Assembly (NCBI GenBank): GCA_015956445.1
Contig: WIUZ02000003.1
Coordinates: forward strand, 1,550,001 to 1,614,000
Direction: 5' to 3'
DNA: 64,000 bases
From: Thelephora terrestris
Lineage: Eukaryota; Basidiomycota; Agaricomycetes; Thelephorales; Thelephoraceae
Shown: in pieces, positions 13,301-22,931 of the stretch
Layout of the letters: each line of letters begins with the position of its first letter
Numbering within the stretch: the first letter of the stretch is position 1
The notes under the pieces: model-generated
Databases searched by the model: none
What the model was told of the DNA's origin: nothing
The model's input: the letters and a program-made list of their open reading frames with translations, nothing else
Translations under genes and position numbers: made by a program

Positions 13301-14855
13301 GATTACCAGCGTAGCGCGAATGCCACGTCGAACCTGAAAGAAATATTCAAGGATGTTATCGGATGCGACAAGATCGTCAAGAAGCTCGAGGGGTATCAAC
13401 GTATTGCCCACGCATCGAAGCAGAATGGCCGCAATCCACGCGATCTCATTCCCACCAATTTCGTCTTCAAGGGTCCTCCAGGTTTGTTCCCCGGTTGGCA
13501 CCATGCAGCTCAGGGTCTGATCTTTGGTTATAGGTACCGGAAAAACCACTACGGCGAGGAAGATGGGCAAAGTTTATTTCGACATGGGCTTTCTTTCATC
13601 CACCGAGGTTGTTGAATGTTCGGCATCCGATCTCGTTGGTCAGTACGTTGGTCAGACCGGCCCGAAGACGAAGGCAGTCTTCGATAGGGCGCTTGGAAAG
13701 GTTCTTTTCATCGACGAGGCGTACCGATTGAGCGAAGGTCACTTTGCAAAGGAGGCTATGGACGAGTTGGTCGGCATCCTCACTCAAGAGCGGTACAAGG
13801 CAAAGCTGGTTGTCATCCTCGCTGGCTACGACCAAGAGATCAACCAGCTTCTCTCCGTCAACCCCGGTCTTTCCAGTCGTTTCCCCGACGAAATTGTTTT
13901 CGAGAACATGACCTCCGCAACGTGCATCAAGGTTCTCGAAAACAAATTGGCAAAGGAGGAAATCGTGATCGATGGGCTCGAGGATCCCTCCCAGCTTTAC
14001 ACGGAGTTTACCATCTTGTTCGACCAGCTTTCTGACCTTCCTTCGTGGGGAAATGCGCGCGACGTCGAAACAATTTCCAGGAGTATGATCCGGATTGCGA
14101 TCGAGAACTCCCTTTCTTCGCCACAACAAGGATCCGGTCCCTCAGTCACCTTGTCCGCTCAGGATGCCCTCAGTTGCATGGAAGATACGCTCAAGCACCT
14201 CCGCGGCCGCGGAAATGTACCCAAAAACCCTTCACCGTTTGCACATTCGCATCTCCCTCCGATTCAGCCACCCCCGACTGCAGCACCTCCGTCAATCAAG
14301 ACCACGACCGCGACTAAACAAGCAACCAAGATTGCTCCCCCGGAACGGCCCCCTCCCGAACCCATCCAAGAAGTCAAAGAGGAGGAAGAGTCTGATGGAA
14401 GAGACCCTGGTGTTTCGGACGCGGTGTGGAGACAGCTCCAGGCTGATCAAGCGGCAGCGATCGAGGAACAGAGGCGACGTGAGGAAGCGATCGAGAAAGC
14501 GCGGAAGGAGTTGCGCGAGGCTCAGGAGGCTGAGGAGAAAGCTCAGAGGGAGATTGCAAAGGCATTAGAGGAAGCACGGTTGGCGGACAGGAAGAGACGA
14601 GAGGAGATTATGAAGAAGCTGGAGGAGGAGAGGTTGAGGGCAGCTGCGGCTAGGGCTGAACGTGAGAGGAAGGCGGCTGAGTTGAAAGCGAGAGAGGAGG
14701 CGGAGAAGCTTGCGAGGCAGAGGGAAGTCAAGGCGCAGGCCAAATTGCGAGAGATGGGGGTTTGTCCGGTGGGCTTCCGCTGGATCAAACAAGCGAGTGG
14801 ATATCGGTGTTCAGGTGGTACACACTATGTGACGGACGCGGAGCTGGGACTCTGA
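7345..14855 (+). CDS. ZNFX1-like SF1 helicase fused to NFX1 zinc finger and three CbbX/SpoVK AAA+ domains (complete)
   Basis: Ten exons: 7345-8800, 8853-9720, 9774-10342, 10403-10739, 10797-11605, 11659-12561, 12613-12722, 12774-12941, 12989-13481, 13534-14855. They sum to 7,035 bases, a clean 2,344-codon frame. Residues ~1-480 form an N-terminal region. An SF1 (UPF1/ZNFX1-like) helicase follows with motif I GPPGTGKS, Walker B VVLVEEAGE, motif III LILIGDHKQLRP, then QGEESDIVI and NVLLSRAR. Next come NFX1-type zinc-finger sequence, a coiled coil, three AAA+ domains (Walker A GNPGTGKTT, GNPGTGKTT, GPPGTGKTT), a Pro-rich linker, a second coiled coil and a C-terminal Cys motif. Animal ZNFX1 relatives bind RNA and act in small-RNA inheritance and antiviral sensing; CbbX-type AAA+ proteins remodel protein complexes. 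A joint RNA-surveillance role is inference. One intron uses a GC donor (12723). Confidence 0.9.
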
Positions 14856-15009
14856 GACGGTCAGGACTGTTAATGTGTAGACACCTCACTTCTATGCCTG
14901 TCTATCGGAGGTTGCAATCATTTCGCTTTTGAGTGGAATCACAGATGTGTTGCGAACGTGGGAAAATAAGGGGTCAGACCCAGCCAGAACCCCAGTGACA
15001 TTCCATCGC

Positions 15010-16467
15010 ATGAGCTGGTCAATCCCATTCCGCTCATGCCCAATCTACATCGACCGCGCGGTCATTGTCGTGAACAAACCTCCCAGAGTGATATGCCAAC
15101 TTAACGATGATAAGGTCAGCTCGCTTCTTCGTTCCCTGTTGAAAACGGACATCAGGGCTGACGAGCGTTCATGCCTAGCTCCATAGCTTCAACAAGCTCA
15201 TTTCCGGTGTGGCTCGCCTTCTGTTCATTTGAGATAAGTGCTGAGTTTTGGTCATTGAAGGCAGAAGTGAAACTGCGGTGTCAACTCGTTGAGGATCCGT
15301 GGCCGGTACATCGCCTTGACAAGGTGCGCATACATTCAAATCTTCCCACCCTTTCATTTTGAGTATCTTGCGATTCCCTCGTGACATCTTAATCAATCCG
15401 TGGATTACCCACCAGGACACGACCGGGGCTCTCCTCCTCGCACGAAGCCGCCTCAAAGCTCGCGAGCTTCAATTACAATTCAAGGAACGCCAAATCAAGA
15501 AAAGTTACCTCGCTCTCGTGCGCGCGGGGAGGGACGTGTTTCCTGATACCTCTGGGAGCATACGGAACGTGTTGGCGTATGATCTGGACGGCAGGTTTCA
15601 GAAAGTTGTGCCTGTAAGGACAAACGCAGGCAAAAGGAAGGATACGAGCAGGGGTGGGGGTGTTGGGAAGAGTGTGGAAACGGTTACGCGTTGGAGGTTA
15701 CTTTGGTCGTCGGTCCGTCCCCTCCCTCTTGTTTTAAGGTCTACGTATAAGTTGAGGCTTGTACTAACGTCCGTTTCCTTGTTTGGGGGAACTTTTGCAG
15801 ACGAAAGCGCCGGTATCGTTGCTAAGTCTCGAGCTCGAAACAGGATCGAAGCATCAGCTTCGAGTTCATTTGTCCGAGGTACTCAACGGTGCGGAAACAC
15901 TCCCTTTTGTTCCTTGCGTCTTATAGAGAACGCGTGAACGCCACACAGCACCTATTCTGGGGGATCCGTTGTATTCAGGAAGCCACCGGTCCTACAACCC
16001 AGCAGACATCGGGATTCAACGAGGTCCATTGTATCTTCACTCATCCCACATCTCTTTCCACGTAAGTCAACCGTTTCCTCCTAAACCCAACAACTTTCAC
16101 CCAATCACCCACCAAACTTTCATTCCCGCATTAACCCCTTGCATGCATTCGAAGCTTTCCACCCCACCACGACCCACTTTTAGTCGTTTCATTCATAATC
16201 ATCGCCATCGTCCACCCCACGCGTGTTCAAACTAACGTGATCAATTCTTACCCACAGAATTACCGTCAATCGGGGCCCCGCAAACGCTTCAGAGTTGGGG
16301 TAACCGCTCCGCTGCCGCCCTACTTCATCCGAGCGTGTCGAAAACTTGGAATCCCTTTGACGGATGAGACCATCGACGGAGGCGTTACGATCGACGACGT
16401 GCGGCAGGACCCGGAGGTCTTGCGAAAAGGAGGGGGAGTCGAGAATGGGATGCGGTGGCTCCTTTGA
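15010..16467 (+). CDS. RluA-family RNA pseudouridine synthase
   Basis: Several short exons encode the conserved RluA core. The start at 15010 gives IDRAVIVVNKPPRVICQ. Then follow PWPVHRLDK joined by splicing to DTTGALLLARSRLK, which is the catalytic HRLDxxTxG loop with its Asp; then FKERQIKKSYLALVRAG, LETGSKHQLRVHLSE, and LGDPLYSG (the usual GDxxYG-like motif). The C-terminal exon ends at 16467. The enzyme turns uridine into pseudouridine in RNA. Its similarity to mitochondrial RPUSD/PUS5-type enzymes suggests an organellar or rRNA substrate, but no clear targeting peptide was seen. The small exon between the start exon and VEDPWPVHRLDK (near 15175-15260) is uncertain; the other junctions look clean. 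Confidence 0.8.
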
Positions 16468-17096
16468 TCTCTCAGATCTTGACTCTAGATCGGTCACCTA
16501 GTACGCGTATAAAGAGCAGACATGATAAGGGAAACGAATGAGATTGCGTATGATGGTAAGTATTTGTGTTGATAATGCAGGCTTGCTCGTAGAGATCGAC
16601 ACTACTCGTACAAAAAAAACATCGAAGGGAGTCTACCCAATCGCGCGATACTCCAAGTCCATAGGCTACAATTGAGAAGGTACGAAGACGCGAAAGCAGG
16701 GCTGACCCACGACGATGAAGGGAAGAAGGGAAGGGGGGAAGGTTGGGTTCGCAGGGCTAAGAAGTTGTCGTTCGTGGAGAATAAAGTGAAAGTTAATAAA
16801 TACGAAAATTAATAACACGCGCTTTCCTTTCTTGTTTCTACCAGGCAGGGAGAGGTGTGTGTGGAGGGTGGTGCGGAGAGAGAGAGGAACTTGAACATAA
16901 AACACGCTTCGCGAATCGTACACAAGCCCAGGACCCCGTGAAGAGCGACGACGATATTACCAATCTTGGATCGGGCAGGGCTCTACGCCGGGCCACCGTT
17001 AATCCCTCCGCTGATCACTCGATATCGATGATCGTTTTTGATATCGTCAGCTCAGGAGGGCGTGGCTGAGGACGGTGGGGGTGAGGGTGGGGGGTT
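16468..17096. other. Intergenic between convergent genes
   Basis: The stretch lies between the stop of the pseudouridine synthase (+) and the stop of the unknown gene on the minus strand. It presumably holds both 3' UTRs. No gene or repeat was recognised. Confidence 0.5.
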
Positions 17097-18190
17097 TCAC
17101 ATAGGTTCGATGGTAGCACCACCATCGATCGGTTGTCGTTGAGCGGCATTATCCTGGGCTGCCTTCAACAGGTTACCTAGACCGACGGCGATGGCACCCG
17201 CGGCCTGGACGGCGTGAGAGGCGAGGAACGCTCCTCCTGCACCACCTGCCAGGGCTGGGATCGCCGGAAGCGTACCAACGGTGATCAGAATGGCGCTCAG
17301 AGTGGTCATGACCTTTGGATGTTCGGTGGTCATGAAGTCTAGAGCGCTGGTGGCGTTCAGAAGCCAAGTGGGCACGTTTGTGACGGTGGTGACAGCTGAG
17401 AAAGGGGGGGGGAAGAGAGACGGGAAGGGATCAGCATGCCTGACGTCACACACGTGAAGGAAGCGAAGAAAGGGATAACTCACTACCGCCAGGTGTTTGA
17501 TTCGGGGTGACGGCCTGGGAGGGTGTGGATGAGACCGAGCTCACAGACATCACTGATCCGCGGCGCTTAGGTGTAGTGGTGACGGTGAATTCTGTGGCAC
17601 GACGAGTTGGTGTGGGAGGGAGGGGTTTTACATCGGTGGTTTGACGACGCTTGGGTTGGACACGTTTGGGATCGGGGGTGGTAGCGGGGTCAGATTCGCT
17701 GTCGGATTTCTCCTTGCCGATGATCCACCATACGCCGGAAGGTTTGGAGGCGACTTTGTAGGCTTCGACCTTCTTGGGGTCCATATCCCCTACGAATCGC
17801 AAAGATCACCATACAGTCAGCCGACACGAGGCATAAAAGAAAGAGAAAGAACACGTGGATCCACTTACAACCCATGTTCTTCATCGCGACCTTGAACTTC
17901 TTCCAATTCCACTTGTACTTCCCATCGTGCATCTTCATCATGACCTGATCGACTTCAGTGAATCTCGCCTTAGCCTTGGAACCCAGACTTCGCTGCCCGA
18001 CGAGGTGCCAAAAGTCCTTCGGGATCTTACGCTCCGTACATTGGGCTTTGATGTCGTCTAGCCAAGCATCGACGATTGGGTCTTTCTTTCCGACGCCTTT
18101 GAAAACGGGTGGACCGGGGTTTTTCCATTCAGCCATGGCGGCTTCGAAGTCAAACGGCTTTCCCATGATCGCATCTCTGATGGCAGACAT
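17097..18190 (-). CDS. Unknown fungal protein with basic N-terminal domain and Gly/Ala-rich hydrophobic C-terminus
   Basis: Three exons on the minus strand (18190-17869, 17789-17484, 17395-17097) join in frame with GTAAGT and GTGAGT donors. Residues ~1-140 form a compact Trp- and Lys-rich domain (FWHLVGQRSLGSKAKARF, YKWNWKKFKVAMKNMG, SKPSGVWWIIGKEK). A Ser/Thr/Pro-rich disordered linker with PKRR-type basic patches follows. The last exon holds a helix-rich hydrophobic block (LSAILITVGTLPAIPAL and GGAGGAFLASHAVQAAGA). The Gly/Ala-rich block recalls small membrane proteins of the IFI6/ISG12 type, but that is a weak resemblance. No function can be assigned. A TATA-like ttatata lies near 18380, as expected for a minus-strand promoter. 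Confidence 0.7.
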
Positions 18191-19083
18191 GATAGCAGTG
18201 TTGTGGGGAAGGTCGAGGGTGTGGGGGGTAAGCAGAGGAGAGAGGGGCAGCAGGGTAGGGGGAAAGTGTTAAATGTAAGGGGGCAGCGTCTCAAACGCCG
18301 CTGAAGGGGTGCGTGAAGTGGGGGGAGGAGAAAGAAAACTGGGAAAATCGGACCTCTGGGCTGGGAAAGCACGCAGTTTATATACCCCACGGACGCTTGT
18401 CGTCCATTCGTAGATTAGGCCGATTTGGGGTCGCATCCGACCATACCACACAACATACCCAAACCATGAGGCGACAAGAACTTCCCCGAAGCGTTCCCTC
18501 AGCTGACTTCAAGCATTGACCCCCAAATCTAGTAGAGCGGAAGGGGAAATCAAAACCGGAAATTAAAGATGCGCTAAAAAGATTTGGTCCGGTTTTCCTT
18601 GCCGTTGGTCTGGGCTTTTCCGCAGTTGAAAGTTGTGAGGCGACCGTCCGAAGAACCGAACTGGAGGGAGAACACGTTGTGAACGCGCGCCCCGAGTCCC
18701 CGTTCACGCCTTGCTTCAAACTTACGCGAGAGGTCTTTACGCATTGCGGTCGCGTGTTTGTCGCCATCCAGAGAGGGACTCAAGCGATAGGCGAGCGGTG
18801 TAGGACGGGGCATTGTGAGAAGCCGCCAGCTGAGAAGACCCACGGCCCGACACCCTCGTTCACCCCACTGTCTGCGGTCGGGGAGAGGGGTCCCGGAACA
18901 ATCCTGGCCATTTTCTACCGTTTTTGTTTAGATCCGAGACCATGGCCCGGAAGGCGTTCATGTTCCCGTCAGGTAGAAGCCGTTTGGTGTTGAGGAGAGG
19001 CGGATCGAATCATCGGACTTGTCCGTGCTCTGATCATCATCCCTCCCCCCGCCGTCTTCCCCCTCTCGCGATTTCTTTAAGAA
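18191..19083. other. Divergent intergenic region between unknown gene (-) and ARPC5 (+)
   Basis: No coding signal was recognised. The stretch contains a TATA-like motif for the minus-strand gene near 18380. Both genes presumably draw their promoters from it. Confidence 0.4.
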
Positions 19084-19800
19084 ATGGGTGACATCAACTT
19101 CCGTAAAATCGACATCGACCTCTATGACGAGGATGCGCTCGTGGAAACGGAGCTTTACGACCCCGGTCCCAGAGATCCTGCCCATGTTCTGAACGATGTG
19201 AAGCAGAAGGCGGGCGCGGTTAGATCAGCACTTTCCAAGTAATCTTCTGGGATACCCTCATCCCCTCGTTGGGTAGGCTTACAAATGGGTTTACAGGGGA
19301 GACACCGTCGGCGCTCTCACATTTGTGCTAGAGGACCCGCCATACGGTCCGGGAGTTGATGAAGCCAAGGTCTGTCCTCCAATCCCACCCCACCTCATCC
19401 CACTTTTGATCAATCATGTCCTGACATGATCACCTGGATTCATCTCGCTCGCCTAACGATATCCGGGTAATCTACGCAGAACCTGAACCTCCAAACCCTC
19501 GTTTCCATTCTGAACAGTACAAAATCGGCCGAAGTTCCGGGCGTGCTCAAGTCGCTATCTCCAGATGCTCAAGATACGCTCATGAAGTACTTGTACAAGG
19601 GCATGGCCATGCCTGGTTGGGGTGACGTTAGCGGAAGCGTGTTACTGGTTTGGCACGAGAAGGTTCGTGGGCTCGCCAGAGCTTTACGTTGCATTTCTCT
19701 CGGAACGTTTGCTTACGAACGAGATACTCAAATCCAGCTTACTGAGATAGCCGGAACTGGGTGTATCGTCCGAGTAATGACCGATAGGAGGACTGTGTGA
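19084..19800 (+). CDS. ARPC5: Actin-related protein 2/3 complex subunit 5 (p16-Arc)
   Basis: Four exons (19084-19238, 19297-19369, 19480-19662, 19738-19800) give a protein of about 157 residues, the normal size for this family. It begins MGDINFRKIDIDLYDED and contains GALTFVLEDPPYGP, LVSILNSTKSAEVPGVL, YLYKGMAMPGWGD and LLVWHEKLTEIAG, ending in a basic GCIVRVMTDRRTV tail as in other ARPC5 proteins. ARPC5 is one of seven subunits of the Arp2/3 complex, which nucleates branched actin filaments for endocytic patches and polarised growth. The gene is convergent with RRP42, whose stop lies only 137 bases downstream. It looks intact. Confidence 0.93.
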
Positions 19801-19937
19801 AAGGACCGGGCGACAACACATGTATATTATCCCGTGGAATTGAGTCCACCCATTTCCGCCCGAGTCTTCGGCTCACATCGTACTCGAGGGTGCCTCACAG
19901 CTTTTAGGCCTCTTTCATTTCTGCAAAAAAGAAAAGT

Positions 19938-21144
19938 CTACCGAAGATCAAATCTCGCTAGCGCCTTTTGGTTCCTTCGGAAATCTTCCTCCTGGAGCTT
20001 ATTTTTCAATGCCTGAAACAACTTCCTCGCGTGATTTTCACCAGACTGCGGAAAAAACATAAGAACACGAGACTTGACGAGGTGGGTACAGCCCCTGATG
20101 TCAGATTAGCTCACCTCAAGTAGCTGCGTCATCGATTCGAGCTGGATCTCCCCATCCCCCATTAGTCTCATCGACTGCAGTCGCGTTCCCGACGGAGAAA
20201 ATGAAAAGAGCAAGAGCAATCGAAGGGGAATCGCTGCTTCCTCTTGGGATGTTGCATCGAGGAAATAAGTCGGAAGCGATTTTGCTGATAGCTGTTACCA
20301 CATGAGCGACTCTCACGTCACCTAATGGAAATCACGGTACGTACAAGGTTCAGAGTGACGCATACAGGCCACTCTTGGTTGATATCGAGGGGTTCTCCTT
20401 CGTCCCAGTAATCGGCAAGCTCAAAGTCTGCCGTAGATTTCACCTCCTTCGTGCTGAATATGCTGGCGGGAGCTTCTGCAGACATTTCTACGTCCTGCTC
20501 ACCGAGGGCGTTTGATTTCGGTTGGTACTGAACGCTTCGTGTCTTTGGGACCTTGGTGTCGCATAGCGCAGATCTAGCGGCAAGGAATAACGCGTCGTAA
20601 ACGTTCCCCGAGTCCGATAGGACTATGACGTCTAGGGTGAGCAACCAAGACCTTCGTTTGGGGATGATGACCAGGTTTTTTGGGTGCAGTGAAGGGTGAG
20701 AGAGACATTGGTTGAGGATGATCGTCATGTCGTAGGATAAATCATCTAATGCGGCGGAAGAAAGGTGTGGATATGCTGCTGGTGAGCTGCCTTCGCAATC
20801 TTTAGCAAGAATGCCAAGGGGAGGAAAAGGCCGTAGGAATGCGAGACGAACCAAGAAACGGTGCACATGAGCCTTCCACCATCCACGCCCTCTCCCTCTA
20901 GCACACCCTCGACTTCCAACTTCACAGCGGCGATGACTTCCGTCCCGCTTCCGCTCTCCTCACCGGCGGTTTTGCCGATGTTGACTCTGGCGCTCCCATT
21001 TGCCAGAGAGGCAACACCGGTTTCGAGGGCAATCGAGCGGTAGTCGAGTAGGGAGCGACCGTCGGCTCGTATGGGCGAGAGTTCGCCGAGCGCGGTTCGG
21101 ATGTAGGATTTTTCAGATTTTGATAACGAGACCGTGGCGGACAT
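19938..21144 (-). CDS. RRP42: Exosome complex component RRP42 (RNase PH fold)
   Basis: Four exons on the minus strand: 21144-20852, 20786-20345, 20291-20115, 20045-19938. The protein starts MSATVSLSKSEKSYI, then has GELSPIRADGRSLLDYR (a hallmark of the RRP42/RRP43 branch), NGSARVNIGKT, PKNLVIIPKRRSWLLTLDV, GNVYDALFLAARSALC, FLDATSQEEAA and a C-terminal helix SGENHARKLFQALKNKL. Eukaryotic RRP42 is a ring subunit of the RNA exosome, without catalytic activity in most species, and works in nuclear and cytoplasmic RNA 3' processing. The frame stays open across all three splices. No defect seen. Confidence 0.92.
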
Positions 21145-22164
21145 TTGGGTAGGAAGACGGAGGCACGTGATCGGCGCACACGCCCCAGAAGCCCAGCCGA
21201 AGGGTGGTAATGAGTAATCGATCCACAGCACTCTCCCTTCACGCATGACTCTCCTTCCTCATCAACGGTAATGCCAGGTTTACACCAACGCCATTCGGGA
21301 AGGGCACTCGAACTGGAAAGCGATAATCTTTACTCTCAGATGAATTTTCCGCACGATTGTAAAGAATGTTGGCTTTAGTTGGCTACAAGTCTCGCGTTGC
21401 TATCAAGTTGAGCATTTTTTCGCAAGCTAAGCTGGTCAAAGGCTGTGGTAAAGTAGGGGAAGGATCCTTCGAGCGCATGTCTCAGCTGTTTGCCGTATTC
21501 TATGGATTACTCTCACACCCCCTAGCTCAACAGACACTTGCGACTCGCAGGCGGGCGAAACCGACAAAGGTGCGATGCTTGCAACACCACAAGACCCCCT
21601 TCTGTCCCTTTCAAATACCTACCGCAATGTTTTTAGCAAAAAATGGGAGGAAAACCGGGAAAGATCCTTCTGTTCCCTCACCAGCTGTCTTAACTTTCTG
21701 AAGGCGCAAAGTCAGTCTACCAGCGGCGTCGTCTCCTCTTTCTTCCGCAGTATCGGATGATGTCCTTATGACGTGACAATAATCCTTCCATCCTGCATCT
21801 CATCAAATGAACCTTAGTATCGTCCATCAAGCCACTGTGCCCTTGGAGCGTCACCTATGAAGCAAGTACCCGTTGCCAACTTGATCATGAGGGGAGTTCA
21901 ACCGGAACACCAGAGGGACCTGGAGGGTTCCTCGAATTCACCGAAGAAGCTGTGTATAATGTACAAGCCGCGCCCGCCGGAAGATCGTAGTGCAATGTCC
22001 AGTGTGGAGGGTGCGGGCACCTAGTTGGCCGTGTCCTTTACCGCGATCTTTAGCGGCTGAGGCATCCCGCCTCATCGATGAGGCTTGGATTCAATATCGG
22101 ACCGCTGAAGAGCGAACCTGACGCGCCTGCGCGTTTTTAGATGGCTAGTGAACACGGTAACGTA
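21145..22164. other. Intergenic, nothing recognised
   Basis: This stretch upstream of RRP42 and of the first kinase copy has no frame with recognisable protein similarity. Small open frames (for example near 21366-21760) look like chance. Confidence 0.4.
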
Positions 22165-22931
22165 TAACGGCCTTACGGGCTAGCAAAAGAACAGGGCATA
22201 GCATTTAGCGTCCCCTTCGTCCATCGCCCTTAGCCAAACTTGCACCTCCAGGGATTTGCGAGAGGGCCATCCATATGATACGAATCTATCTGGCGGTCTT
22301 TGCAAAGAAAATCCCTAAACAAGCCAGAGACTTCGTTGGTTTCACACATGCAACCCATTTCGATGAAGAAGGCGGAAGAGAACTGTTTGTGCGCGCCAAA
22401 CCTGCTGCTGAGTCGATCATTTCATCGATGCAGCTTGGACCCACGAATCGGCACCCCCGACCCGTATTCCTCCGCTTACCGTCAAGATTTCTGCCGTCGT
22501 CATGGCTAGAGGGGCCTCTGCTCGCAATACAAGCGCGTGAAACCTCCAGTGCGTCACGTTTGGACGCGTCACCTCCACCAATGCGATGACTTTCAGCCGG
22601 CGTGCGGTGCGCTACACACTGCCCAATACTCGACCGAAAGCTTTGATGGAAGAGCAGATGGCGAGTTGAGAGCTATACGACGACCTCGAGATGTCCATGG
22701 GCGGAAAGGGGTCGCGAGCGATCCCAGGGACGACTGTGTTTGAAAAGAGCCTGAGGGGAGAGCCCGCGAGTGGTAGGCGCTAAGTAGTGCTCAATCCGGT
22801 GACCGTCAGGACCGCAGCGAGGTAACGGCGCTTTTCCACGAGACCACGAGCTTGCTCTCCCCCAACATCGATATCGGGGCAACAACCGCCTTCACCGCTC
22901 CCGCGATTTCTCCACTTCGTTCCAGCAGCCA
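22165..22931 (+). repeat. Duplicated 5' flank of kinase copy 1 (matches 44100-44853)
   Basis: The stretch is alignable with 44100-44853, beginning at a shared cctNacgggctagcaaa motif and running up to the kinase gene start. Small insertions and deletions separate the two, so the open frames in it are not conserved. This argues against coding function and for a segmental duplication that included upstream DNA. Confidence 0.7.

Noticed and set aside
22275-22743. Open frames shared by the 5' flanks of kinase copies 1 and 2
   Set aside because: Insertions and deletions between the two copies break the frames, so no common protein is kept.
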